Assembly (NCBI RefSeq): GCF_900090285.1
Contig: NZ_LT607754.1
Location: 4,800,001-4,864,000, forward strand
Direction: 5' to 3'
DNA length: 64,000 bases
Source of the DNA: Micromonospora inositola
GTDB taxonomy: Bacteria; Actinomycetota; Actinomycetes; Mycobacteriales; Micromonosporaceae
Below, piece after piece: positions 42,745 to 52,575 of this stretch (position 1 is its first letter; each line of letters begins with the position of its first letter). Position numbers and translations under genes: made by a program. Under the pieces are notes generated by a model. The model saw only the letters and a list, made by a program, of their open reading frames with translations, had not been told where the DNA came from and searched no databases.

Positions 42745-45700
42745 ATGGCACCGGAGCCGCTCTGGGAGGGACCCGACAGCGCCGTCGCCCGTCGGGTGAC
42801 GGAGCTGTCGGATCAGTACCTTCGGGCCTATGCGGCCCATCCCGGACTGATCGAGGAACACGCCAACATCGAGCGGTCGATCACCCAGGGCGGCTACGGC
42901 CGGCGTCAGCTCTACGAGCTGATCCAGAACGGTGCCGACGAGCTGCAACGCGAACCGGGCGGCGGGATCCACGTCGTGCTGACCCCCGACGCGTTGTACT
43001 GCGCGAACCGGGGGACGGCGATCACGCAGGACGGCGCGGAGACCATCCTGGCCTCACATCTGTCCCGCAAGCGCGGGACCGAGATCGGACGTTTCGGGCT
43101 CGGCTTCAAGTCCGTGCTGTCGATCAGCGACAGCCCGGACTTCTTCAGCCGCAGTGGATCGTTCGGGTGGGATCGGCGCCACGCCGAGGCGACGATCCGC
43201 ACCCACACGGGCACGACGGGGCCGACGCCGGTGCTGCGGGTGGCGCGGGTGCTGGACGCGGACGCGGCCCGCGCCGGCGACCCGGTGCTCGACGAGCTCA
43301 TGTGCTGGGCGACGACGGTGATCCGGCTGCCTCTGCTCGAGGGGCACCTGGACCGGCTCGCCCAGGACCTGCGCGACTTCCCCAGTGACTTCGTGATCTT
43401 CTCCCCCCACATCGGCCGCTTGGATCTCGACGACCGGACCGGGCTCGTGCCACAGCGGAAGACCGTCACCGTCAGCGGAGACGGCACCGACCGGGTCGTC
43501 GTCGAGCAGTCCGGCGGCGCGGAGCGCACCGTTACGTGGAAGGTCTTCGAACGGATCCACCGCCCCAGTGAGCAGGCGCGCCGCGACGCCGGGGAGTTCC
43601 ACGACCGTGACGAGATCCCGTTGTCCTGGGCCGTGCCGGTCTCCGGCGGCGGCCAGGGGACCGGTGCGTTCTGGGCCTTCTTCCCGACGACGTATGAGAC
43701 GACGCTCAGCGGCATCCTGAACGCCCCGTGGAAGACCAACGAGGACAGGCAGAACCTGCTCAAGGACAACCTGTTCAACGATGAGCTGATGACCGCCGCG
43801 GCGGAGCTGATCGTGGACTCGTTGCCGGAGTTGAGCACCGACGAGGACCCGGCCCGCCACCTGCTGTTCATCACCGCCCGCGGCCGTGAGGCCCGCAACT
43901 GGGCCGACAAGGAATTGAGCGCCGCGATCTACCGGCTCGCCGCGCGGCGTCCGAGCCTGCCGGATCAAACCGGTCGTCTGCGCACCCCCACCGAGGTCCG
44001 GCTGCATCCCGCCCGGCTCGATCCAGAGTGGCTTTCGCGGTGGCGCGGCGTGCCCGGACGTCCCGACGACTGGTGTCATCACTCCGTCGAGGAGACGGTG
44101 CGGCGATCACGGGCGGAACAGATCCTGGCCGGAGCCGGTAGAGGGCCGGCCACGCTTCGGCACTGGTTGGAGGCCGTGGCGCTGCCCGGCTCCCCGCCGG
44201 GGACGGCGGCGGCGCTGCGCATCGTCGCGCAGATGAGCGACCGCAGGCATCCCCTGCTCGACGACGGTCACATCGCGCGGATCGTGCTCGTCGCCGACGG
44301 CCGGGTCCTGACACTGTCGGACCAGGTCTTCCGCCGCACACCGGGTGAGCCCGAAGCCGACGGGCTCACCTACATCGACCGGCGCCTCGACGAGGACCCG
44401 GAGCTCGACGAGGTTCTGACCGATCTCGGGATCTACGAGGCCGATGCCGCCGGGCGGCTGCTGTCCCTGCTGCAGAGCGACCTGTCGGATGCCGACGACG
44501 AGTCGTGGGAGACGTTCTGGGCCCTGACCCGACGCCTCGTCCCGTCCGTCGCCGCCGAGATGATCGACGAGCAGGGGTTCACCGCACGGGTGCGGGTCCG
44601 CGTCGGCTCGGGTGCGTTCATGGGGCTGCGTGAGTGCCTGATGCCCGGTCGCGTGGTGCTGGCCGGCTCCTCGGTCGCCGTCGACGTCGACTTCCACCGC
44701 GAGGATGTGGCGCTGCTGGGGCTGCTGGATGTGAGCGACGTGCCGAGGGAGTCCGACGATCCGGGCCGGGACGGGTGGCTCGACGAGTACCGACGAAAGA
44801 TGATCTTGGCCTTCTACGCGTCACTGCCGCCGTCGGCGAGCAGGCCGGTCGAGCGCGGTATCAAGGTCGCAGGCGTCGCACCTGCAGGCCCCCTCGGATT
44901 GCTGACCACCCTCACCCCGTCGGAGACGGCGCGGTTCCTCCGACATGTGCCACCCGCCGGCGTCGTCACGACGTGGCACGTCACCGCGACCACCCGCGTC
45001 GACCGGCGGCTCGACGTGCCGTCGCCGCTGGTGTGGGCGGCGCGTCGCTACGGACATCTGCAGACCGCGTGGGGTCTCCTGCCCGTCGACGACAGTGTGG
45101 GTCCCGGGCTGGCTCTCCCGACGGGAGTGCTGCCGGCGGCCGACATCGGCGCCGACCTGGCGACGGCTCTGGGACTGCCGCAACACACCGACGAGATCGG
45201 CGAGGCCCGGTGGCGGCGGATGGTCGCTCATGCCGAGGAGCACCTTCAGGTCGAGCAGGTGGGTGAACTCTACGGGCTGGCCTGCTCGTATCTGCCCGTC
45301 GCGCCGCCCCGGATCCGTTGCCTGGTCGGCGCCGACCCGGGGTGGGCCGCGCCCGGCGAGGTCACCATGGCCGCCGACGCCGGGCAACGGCGGCGGCTGC
45401 GCGACCACGACGTCCCGGTGCTGCCGGTACCGCCGGAGGCGGTCGACGGGTTGAGGGCCGCGTGGGGTCTGTCAGTCCTCGACGACGTGCTCAGCAACGA
45501 GGTGAGGGCGGTTCCCGTGCGCGAGCCGGTGCCGGTGGAGGACCTGTTCCCGCGGCTGCGTTTCCTCCCGGGCCGGCCCCTGCACGGCGTGCGGGTCGTC
45601 GCGTGCAGTGAGTTGGAGGAGCTGGTCAGCGGGCCGAACGGGCGGCGGGCGCGGCCGGCGTCGGTGCTGAGGTCCGACGACGTCGTCTACAGCCTGGAAC

Positions 45701-47391
45701 CCTATGACGACGCGACGTTGCTGCGTCGGCTTCGGGAGCGGTTCGGTCTGCAGTTGACCGATCAGCAGGTCGAGCAGATCTTGGCCCACAACGAGCAGGT
45801 GCGACGGGACGCGCGTCTGGTCGCCGTCCGTGACCAGCCCGACGACGCTGCTCGGCTGCTCGTCCTGCTCGGCGCCGACGTTCTGCGCACCCGCATCCCG
45901 CAGCCGGTCCTGGAGGCCGTGGCCGCCGCCGAGGGGCCGCTCGACGATCGCACGGTGGCCGAGCTCGCCCTGGATGTGTTCGGTTCCACGGTGCTGCGGG
46001 AGTACCGCAGCGACCTGGACCGTCTGGGTCTCGACGTGCCGGAGCAGTGGGCCGGCGGCCATCGGGCCCGTCGACTCGTGACCGACCTGGGCTTCCCCGT
46101 GACGTTCGCCGGGGAGCGGCAGCCTTCCTTGGAGGCCAGCGTCGTGGTCGACGGCCCGGCCGCGTTCCCGCCGCTGCACGAGTACCAGGAGATCATGGTG
46201 CGGCGGGTCCGTTCGGTCGCCGAGTCGCGGCCGCCGCTGCGCGGCATGCTGTGTCTGCCCACCGGTGCCGGCAAGACCCGCACCGCGGTCCAGGCTCTCA
46301 TCGAGTCCATGCGCGACGAGGCGTTGCCGCGTTTGCGGCCGATCCTGTGGATCGCGCAGTCGGAGGAGCTGTGCGAACAGGCGGTGCACAGCTGGCAGAG
46401 CGCGTGGCGCAGCCTCGGCGGCGCCGCGCGGCTGACCATCAGCAGGCTCTGGTCCGGCAACACGGCCGATCCGGTCACGGACGGCTTCCATCTGGTGGTC
46501 GCCACCGACGCGAAACTGGCGTTGATCATCGACTCGCCGGACTACGAGTGGCTGCGGGACGCCCAGTGCGTGATCATCGACGAGGCGCACACGTCCCTGA
46601 GCCCGCGTTACACGTCGGTGCTGGCGTCGCTGGGTATCACGCCGCATCGCACGAGGTGCCCGTTGATCGGGCTGACCGCGACCCCGTTCATCGGCACCAA
46701 TGCGCCGGAGACCGAGCGTCTGACCCGCCGCTACAACCGCAACCGGCTCGACTTCGACGTCGACGGGCGGGAGGTGCTGGCGCCGCGGCCGTACGAGAGC
46801 CTGCAGGAGATGGGCGTCCTGGCACGCATACGTCATCGTGAGCTGGACGGGGCGACCATCCAGCTGTCGGAGAGCGAACGCGCCGAAGCCGCGGTTCATC
46901 CGTGGCTGCCGACCAGCGCGGAGAACCGTCTGGCGGCCGATCAGGAGCGCACCGCGATGCTGGTCAAGGAGATCACGGCACTGCCGCAGCAGTGGCCGAT
47001 CCTGGTGTTCGCGACCTCCGTCGAGCACGCCCACGTCCTCGCCGCCCTGCTCAATCGGCGGGGGGTGAGGTCGGCGGCCGTCACCGGGTCGACCGAGCAT
47101 GGTCTGCGCCGGCAGACGATCCGTCGCTTCCGTGACGGGGAGATCAGGGTGCTGACGAACTACAGCGTGCTGACCCAGGGCTTCGACGCACCGGCGACGA
47201 GGGCGATCGTGGTGGCCCGGCCCACCTTCAGCCCGAACGTGTATCAGCAGATGATCGGGCGAGGTCTGCGCGGTCCCAGGAACCGCGGCAAGGAGGAGTG
47301 CCTGGTGCTGGACGTGGCCGACAACATCACCCACTTCGGTGCGGAACTCGCGTTCCGCGACTTCGAGTATCTGTGGCGTTCTCCGGGGTGA
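42745..47391 (+). CDS. HSP90-type ATPase fused to SF2 helicase, first copy
   Basis: A 1548-residue protein. Residues 45-250 form a GHKL/sacsin-type ATPase: Glu58, Asn62 and Asp65 in LYELIQNGADEL, then ALYCANRG (83-90) and GRFGLGFKSVL (115-125). About 800 residues without a recognised domain follow. The C-terminal 400 residues form an SF2 helicase: motif I LPTGAGKTRTAVQAL near 1172, DEAH near 1277 in CVIIDEAHTSLSP, LIGLTATPF, LVFATSVEHAHVLAALL, and motif VI YQQMIGRGLRGPRN. It is the last gene of the UvrD-DrmA operon, four bases after the winged-helix gene. The design suggests an ATP-gated switch controlling a translocase (inference). Confidence 0.87.
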   Translation: MAPEPLWEGPDSAVARRVTELSDQYLRAYAAHPGLIEEHANIERSITQGGYGRRQLYELIQNGADELQREPGGGIHVVLTPDALYCANRGTAITQDGAETILASHLSRKRGTEIGRFGLGFKSVLSISDSPDFFSRSGSFGWDRRHAEATIRTHTGTTGPTPVLRVARVLDADAARAGDPVLDELMCWATTVIRLPLLEGHLDRLAQDLRDFPSDFVIFSPHIGRLDLDDRTGLVPQRKTVTVSGDGTDRVVVEQSGGAERTVTWKVFERIHRPSEQARRDAGEFHDRDEIPLSWAVPVSGGGQGTGAFWAFFPTTYETTLSGILNAPWKTNEDRQNLLKDNLFNDELMTAAAELIVDSLPELSTDEDPARHLLFITARGREARNWADKELSAAIYRLAARRPSLPDQTGRLRTPTEVRLHPARLDPEWLSRWRGVPGRPDDWCHHSVEETVRRSRAEQILAGAGRGPATLRHWLEAVALPGSPPGTAAALRIVAQMSDRRHPLLDDGHIARIVLVADGRVLTLSDQVFRRTPGEPEADGLTYIDRRLDEDPELDEVLTDLGIYEADAAGRLLSLLQSDLSDADDESWETFWALTRRLVPSVAAEMIDEQGFTARVRVRVGSGAFMGLRECLMPGRVVLAGSSVAVDVDFHREDVALLGLLDVSDVPRESDDPGRDGWLDEYRRKMILAFYASLPPSASRPVERGIKVAGVAPAGPLGLLTTLTPSETARFLRHVPPAGVVTTWHVTATTRVDRRLDVPSPLVWAARRYGHLQTAWGLLPVDDSVGPGLALPTGVLPAADIGADLATALGLPQHTDEIGEARWRRMVAHAEEHLQVEQVGELYGLACSYLPVAPPRIRCLVGADPGWAAPGEVTMAADAGQRRRLRDHDVPVLPVPPEAVDGLRAAWGLSVLDDVLSNEVRAVPVREPVPVEDLFPRLRFLPGRPLHGVRVVACSELEELVSGPNGRRARPASVLRSDDVVYSLEPYDDATLLRRLRERFGLQLTDQQVEQILAHNEQVRRDARLVAVRDQPDDAARLLVLLGADVLRTRIPQPVLEAVAAAEGPLDDRTVAELALDVFGSTVLREYRSDLDRLGLDVPEQWAGGHRARRLVTDLGFPVTFAGERQPSLEASVVVDGPAAFPPLHEYQEIMVRRVRSVAESRPPLRGMLCLPTGAGKTRTAVQALIESMRDEALPRLRPILWIAQSEELCEQAVHSWQSAWRSLGGAARLTISRLWSGNTADPVTDGFHLVVATDAKLALIIDSPDYEWLRDAQCVIIDEAHTSLSPRYTSVLASLGITPHRTRCPLIGLTATPFIGTNAPETERLTRRYNRNRLDFDVDGREVLAPRPYESLQEMGVLARIRHRELDGATIQLSESERAEAAVHPWLPTSAENRLAADQERTAMLVKEITALPQQWPILVFATSVEHAHVLAALLNRRGVRSAAVTGSTEHGLRRQTIRRFRDGEIRVLTNYSVLTQGFDAPATRAIVVARPTFSPNVYQQMIGRGLRGPRNRGKEECLVLDVADNITHFGAELAFRDFEYLWRSPG

Positions 47392-47729
47392 GGCGGTGTC
47401 TTCGCTCGATCGATCCGAGGTGGAGACCGCTCGTCGGTAACGCCGTGGGGGAGTGGCGCGCTTCTCCATGATGTACGGAGGATCGCGATCGTCGTGGCGG
47501 CCATCACCGGACCGATTTCGTTGACAAAACTCTACCCGTTTTCCGATGTTGACAATGTTAACAGCGGTGCTACGGTGAGCGGGCGTAGGGCACAAGCGCT
47601 CGGCCGGTCGGCCGGGCCGGGACATCCGGACGGCGGAGCCGTCAAGATCGAAGTCCGAGCGCGCATCCGGAGAATCGATGTCGCGTCGTGCGCCGCGTGT
47701 TCGTTCTGTTCGGCTCGAGGCGGGATCTG
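47392..47729. other. Intergenic region between the two giant helicase genes
   Basis: No gene. It holds the promoter at 47547-47576 and a leader of about 145 bases to ATG 47730. A GTG at 47688 in the same frame is an alternative start. Confidence 0.6.
47547..47576 (+). promoter_or_regulatory. Promoter with two TGTNAACA-type elements
   Basis: TTGACA (47549-47554), 16 bases, TACGGT (47571-47576). TGTTGACA (47547-47554, TGTCAACA on the other strand) overlaps the -35 and TGTTAACA (47556-47563) follows one base later, so a bound protein would probably repress. A second TTGACA lies at 47521-47526. Confidence 0.55.
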
Positions 47730-50700
47730 ATGAGTTCTTCCACCCCATCGTCGTACGCGTCCGTCCGTGAGACCGTCGAAGCGCTCTCCGCCGTCGCGCT
47801 CCGGCATTACGAGATCGACGCCGGGATGGTCCAGGAGCACGCCAACGGCGAGCGACGTATCACCCAGGGCGGATACGGCGACCGTCAGGTCTACGAGCTG
47901 GTGCAGAACGGCGCCGACGAGATGCGAGGCCTGCCGGACGGTGAGATTCGGGTGATCCTCACCGACGACTACCTCTACTGCGCCAACGCCGGTAACCCGA
48001 TGACCCCGGCAGGGGCGGACACGATCCTGCGCATGGGCGTCTCCCGCAAGCGAGGCGGGCAGATCGGCCGCTTCGGCGTGGGTGTCAAGTCCGTGCTCAG
48101 CGTCAGCGACACCCCCCAGTTCTTCAGCACCGGCGGCTCCTTCGGCTTCGACCGGGCCTGGGCCGAACAGACCATCCGAGCCGTGGTACCTGGCGCCGTC
48201 GACATCCCCATCCTGCGGATGGGGAAAGTCCTGGACACGGCCGGGGAGGCCGCGTCCGACCCGATCCTCGCCGAGCTGCTCGGGTGGGCCGCCACCGTCG
48301 TGCGGCTGCCGCTGCTACCCGGGAAGGCCGCCCGGCTCAGCCTCGACCTGCGCGGCTTTCCCGCCGAGTTCCAACTGTTCTCACCCCACGTCGGGTCGTT
48401 GATCCTCGAGGACCGCTCCGGGCCCCGCCCGCCGCTGGTCCGGGAGCTGTTCGTGCGCAACGACGGCAACCGCTTCACCCTCCAGAGCAGTGCCACCACG
48501 GGTAGGGACGAGACCAGCCGCTGGCGGGTCTTCACCCGCACGTTCCACCCCTCTGCGACCGCGCAGCAGGGTGCCGGTGAACTGCACGACCGCCCCCGGA
48601 TCGACGTCTCCTGGGCGGTGCCGGAGGACAAGGGCCGCGGTGAGCGGGGCACCTTCTGGGCGTTCTTCCCCACCAACTACGCCACCACCCTGCGCGGCCT
48701 GCTCAACGCACCCTGGAAGACCAGCGAGGACCGGCAGAACCTCTACGACAACAACCCGTTCAACGAGGAACTCATCGAGCAGGCGGCGCTGCTCATCGTC
48801 GAGTCCTTGCCGGAACTGGTCGACATCGCCGATCCCGGCTCCTACCTGACGCTGCTGCCGGGCCGGGGAAGGGAGGCACCGCAGTGGGCCGACGACCGGC
48901 TGACCAAGGAGGTCTGGAAGACCACGGCGGTGCGTCCGTCGCTGCCTGACCAGCTCGGTGTGCTGCGCATTCCCGACGAGCTGTCCATGCCGCCGGAGAA
49001 CATCCCCGCCCCCCTGATGCAGCTGTGGGTCGGCTACAGCGGGCGCCCGCACGACTGGACCCACCCGTCGATCGAGCAGCGCGAACGGCGTGCCCGCGCG
49101 CGTCTGATCTTCGAGACCGCCGGCTTGAGCGAGGCGCCGATCGTGCGGTGGCTGCAGTCGCTGGTGCACGACGGCACCGCCGAAGCGTCCATCTGCGCGA
49201 TCCGCATCCTCGCCGGGCTGCGCCGCGAGAACTCCGAGCACGCCGACGCCGCGCGCCGGGCCCGGATCGTGTTGACCGAGTCCCACGGCATGGTCTCCGT
49301 CGACCACCCCGGCCTGTACCAGCGCAGCGGCCTCGACGAACTCGCCGACGATCTGATCTACGTCGACGCGACGGTCACCGACGAGATCGGTCTGCGCAGC
49401 GACCTCAACGAACTGGGGGTCCGGGAGGCGACGCCGATGGGCAAGCTCAAGGCGGTCCTGGACCGCGGTGTCGACGGCTACGGCGACAAGGACTGGCAGG
49501 CCCTGTGGGGGCTCGTGGGCCGGGTGACACCCCACGACGCCGCCGACGCCATCCGCAAGGCCCTCCCCGATCCCATGCGCGCGATCCGGGTGCGCACCAT
49601 GGCGGGCCGGTTCCGGCCGCTGGCCGAGTGCCTGCTGCCCGGGCGGGTCATCCCCGCCGACGGCAGCCGCGACCAGGACCTGGTCGTCGACCTGCGCGTC
49701 CACGGCGCCGACCGGCCGGCTCTGACGGCACTGGGCATGTCCGACGTGCCGGAGATGAGCGTCGACCCACGCGAGGACGACTGGTTCGAGGAGTACCGCG
49801 AGTTCGCGTTGAAGCGTCTGAACGACAGCCTGGACAAGCACGTCCGGCTGCGCAAACTGTCCGCTCTCGAGGTCGACGGGACCACCCCGCCCGGCCCGCT
49901 CGGCGTCCTTACCGAACTCAGCGACGAAGGCAAGGCACTGTTCGTCAAACACCTGCCCGCCGGGCGACTGGTGCGCGACTGGACCGCCCGGGCGCACAGC
50001 AGCACGCTGCACGTCCCGTCGCCGCTGGTGTGGATGGTCCGCCAGCACGGCAAGATCGACAGTAGTCAGGGGCTGCTGCCCGTGCGCATGACGGTCAACC
50101 CGGGCCTGCAGGAGTACGACGACGTGCTGCCCGTGGCGAGCGTCGACCGCGATGTCGCCGACGTCCTCAACCTGCCGTCTACCGTCGACCGGATTCAGGA
50201 ACCGCTGTGGCGGTACGTGGTGCAGACGGTAGAAAAGTCACAGGACGACGTGGTCCCCGGGAAGGCCTACGCGCTCGTCCTGCGCTCGGGCATCGAATGG
50301 CCCGGAGGCGAGACCCGGTGCCGGATCGGGGACACCTGGGGCACGCGACCCGACGACCAGATCTGCGTCACAGCCGACCGGGTCGAGTACGACACCCTCG
50401 TTATGGAGCGGGTCCCCGCACTGCTGGCACCTACCGTGACCGACGTCGAGAACATGGTCGAGACGTGGGGGATGCTGCGATACGCCGACGCCGTCAGCAT
50501 GGAGATCCGCACCGCCGAGGAGACCGAACCGGTCGCCGTCGTCACCGAGTTCCCGCACTTGGCCGTCCTGCGCAGCCGGCTCGCCAACGGCTGGTCCTAC
50601 GTGGTGTGCGGCGAACTCGACGAGGTGAAGCGCACCCCCGCCGGCATGCGGACGACCCCGCTGGAGTCGGCGAACCGGGACCGCGTGGTCTACGTGCGCC

Positions 50701-52388
50701 ACCCCGCCGACGAACGGCGCATCCTGCAGGCCGTCTCGAAGGAACTCGACCTGCGCCTATCGCCCGCCGAGGTGCAGAAGATCCTCGACATGCGGGAGGA
50801 GGCCAAGAACCAGGACATCCTCAAGCAGGTCCGCGCCACGGACAGCGACATCGAGAAGATCCTGCTGCTCGTCGGCGCCGAACGGCTGCGGCGGGGACTC
50901 CCTGAGGGCCTGCTCGCCTGGGAACAGGCGCAGAGGGGCGCAGTGGTCGAGGACCTGCGCATCGCCGAGCTCGCGTTGCACGCCCACGGGGACGCCATCC
51001 TGCGTCACCACCGCGGCGACCTGAAACTGATCGACGAGAGCCTGAAACTGCCGTTCACCGGGGACACCAAGTCCCGGCAGAAGGTCGCCGACCTCGGATT
51101 CGACGACCGGTACGCGGGCACCAAGGAGGAGACCCCGCCGCCGCTGGAGACCGCCGAGGGACCCACGCCGCACTACCCGCTGCACGACTACCAGGAAGTG
51201 CTCGCCTCCCGAATGCTGCAGCTGCTGATGCAGAAGCAACCGATGCGGGGCATGCTCAGCCTCCCCACCGGTGCTGGCAAGACCCGTGTCGCAGCCGAGG
51301 CCGTCATCCGCTACCTCAAGACCTTCGGCGCCGATGGCCCGGGCCGGCCGATCCTGTGGATCGCCCAGTCCACCGAGCTGTGCGAGCAGGCCGTACAGAG
51401 CTGGAAGTACGTCTGGGAGAAGAGCGGCCTCGGCGGCACCCGCCTCAGCATCAGCCGCTTCTGGAACAGCCGCGACGCGACCCAGATCACCGGCAACCCG
51501 CACCTGGTCGTGGCCACCGACGACCAGCTGACCGCCCGGCTGCACCAGCCTGCCTACCAGTGGTTGCGCGAGCCCCTGCTGGTGATCGTGGACGAGGCCC
51601 ACGGATCGACCACCAAGGGCTACACCGCGCTGCTCGAACAGATGGGCATCACCCACCACCGCCTGACACGACCGCTGATCGGACTCACCGCCACCCCGTT
51701 CCGCGGCAAGAGCACCGACGAGACGAAACGACTGATCGTTCGCTACGGCAGCAACCGACTCGACGACGGAGCGCTGGGCGAGAACCCCTACGCCCGGCTT
51801 CAGGACATGGGCATCCTCGCCCGCACCGACCACGCCGTCCTGGAAGGCGGCGAGCTCGAACTCACGTCCCAGGAACTGCACATGATGTCCATGGGCCGAG
51901 GCACCCTCCCGCCGAACGCCGAACGGCGTCTCGCCGAAGACCACTCCCGGAACCGGACCCTGATCAATGCTCTACTCGGCCTCGACCGGGAATGGCCGGT
52001 GCTCGTCTTCGCCACCTCCGTCAACCACGCGCGGTTCCTGGCGGCCGTCCTCAACGACCAGGGCGTGCACTCCGCCTCCGTCGACTCCGAGACACCCACG
52101 AAGCGGCGGCAACAGATCATCGAACAGTTCGGCAAGGGCAGGCTCAGAGTCCTCACCAACTACGGCGTCCTCCACCAAGGCTTCGACGCGCCGGCGACCC
52201 GAGTCGTCGTCGTGGCACGGCCCACCTATAGCCCGAACGTGTACCAGCAGATGATCGGTCGTGGCCTACGTGGGCCCCGGAACAACGGCACCGAGCGCTG
52301 CCTGATCCTCAACGTGAGAGACAACGTGATCAACCATCAGCAACAGCTCGCCTTCACCGACTTCGAGCAGATGTGGCGGGAGGCCTGA
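47730..52388 (+). CDS. HSP90-type ATPase fused to SF2 helicase, second copy
   Basis: About 1552 residues with the same order as the upstream paralogue. The GHKL ATPase has Glu56, Asn60 and Asp63 in VYELVQNGADEM, LYCANAG (82-88) and GRFGVGVKSVLSV. A long middle section follows, then the SF2 helicase: LPTGAGKTRVAAEAV near 1180, DEAH near 1287 in LLVIVDEAHGSTTKG, LIGLTATPFRGKS, and YQQMIGRGLRGPRN. ATG 47730 is preferred because the distance to the shared ITQGGYG motif then matches the paralogue. The two proteins align along their whole length but are clearly diverged, so they may form a heteromer or have different targets. It is transcribed from its own promoter. Confidence 0.87.
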   Translation: MSSSTPSSYASVRETVEALSAVALRHYEIDAGMVQEHANGERRITQGGYGDRQVYELVQNGADEMRGLPDGEIRVILTDDYLYCANAGNPMTPAGADTILRMGVSRKRGGQIGRFGVGVKSVLSVSDTPQFFSTGGSFGFDRAWAEQTIRAVVPGAVDIPILRMGKVLDTAGEAASDPILAELLGWAATVVRLPLLPGKAARLSLDLRGFPAEFQLFSPHVGSLILEDRSGPRPPLVRELFVRNDGNRFTLQSSATTGRDETSRWRVFTRTFHPSATAQQGAGELHDRPRIDVSWAVPEDKGRGERGTFWAFFPTNYATTLRGLLNAPWKTSEDRQNLYDNNPFNEELIEQAALLIVESLPELVDIADPGSYLTLLPGRGREAPQWADDRLTKEVWKTTAVRPSLPDQLGVLRIPDELSMPPENIPAPLMQLWVGYSGRPHDWTHPSIEQRERRARARLIFETAGLSEAPIVRWLQSLVHDGTAEASICAIRILAGLRRENSEHADAARRARIVLTESHGMVSVDHPGLYQRSGLDELADDLIYVDATVTDEIGLRSDLNELGVREATPMGKLKAVLDRGVDGYGDKDWQALWGLVGRVTPHDAADAIRKALPDPMRAIRVRTMAGRFRPLAECLLPGRVIPADGSRDQDLVVDLRVHGADRPALTALGMSDVPEMSVDPREDDWFEEYREFALKRLNDSLDKHVRLRKLSALEVDGTTPPGPLGVLTELSDEGKALFVKHLPAGRLVRDWTARAHSSTLHVPSPLVWMVRQHGKIDSSQGLLPVRMTVNPGLQEYDDVLPVASVDRDVADVLNLPSTVDRIQEPLWRYVVQTVEKSQDDVVPGKAYALVLRSGIEWPGGETRCRIGDTWGTRPDDQICVTADRVEYDTLVMERVPALLAPTVTDVENMVETWGMLRYADAVSMEIRTAEETEPVAVVTEFPHLAVLRSRLANGWSYVVCGELDEVKRTPAGMRTTPLESANRDRVVYVRHPADERRILQAVSKELDLRLSPAEVQKILDMREEAKNQDILKQVRATDSDIEKILLLVGAERLRRGLPEGLLAWEQAQRGAVVEDLRIAELALHAHGDAILRHHRGDLKLIDESLKLPFTGDTKSRQKVADLGFDDRYAGTKEETPPPLETAEGPTPHYPLHDYQEVLASRMLQLLMQKQPMRGMLSLPTGAGKTRVAAEAVIRYLKTFGADGPGRPILWIAQSTELCEQAVQSWKYVWEKSGLGGTRLSISRFWNSRDATQITGNPHLVVATDDQLTARLHQPAYQWLREPLLVIVDEAHGSTTKGYTALLEQMGITHHRLTRPLIGLTATPFRGKSTDETKRLIVRYGSNRLDDGALGENPYARLQDMGILARTDHAVLEGGELELTSQELHMMSMGRGTLPPNAERRLAEDHSRNRTLINALLGLDREWPVLVFATSVNHARFLAAVLNDQGVHSASVDSETPTKRRQQIIEQFGKGRLRVLTNYGVLHQGFDAPATRVVVVARPTYSPNVYQQMIGRGLRGPRNNGTERCLILNVRDNVINHQQQLAFTDFEQMWREA

Positions 52389-52575
52389 GCCTCCCCACCT
52401 CCGACGCTGGCGAATGCCCCTGTGGGGGCACCCGATACGGCGCGGCGGATGAGAACGCCCTGATAGGGGCCCTCGACGACCGTGGACGAGGCCGAACCGG
52501 CCGTCTTCGGAAGCCTGTCGGACCGCCTTACATGGTCGACTCTAGCCAGCACCCTGGGCGCAGGGCCAGGGCGCC
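52389..52575. other. Convergent intergenic region
   Basis: Between the convergent ends of the second ATPase/helicase and the DUF2075 gene. No clear terminator hairpin with a T-run was found. Confidence 0.4.
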
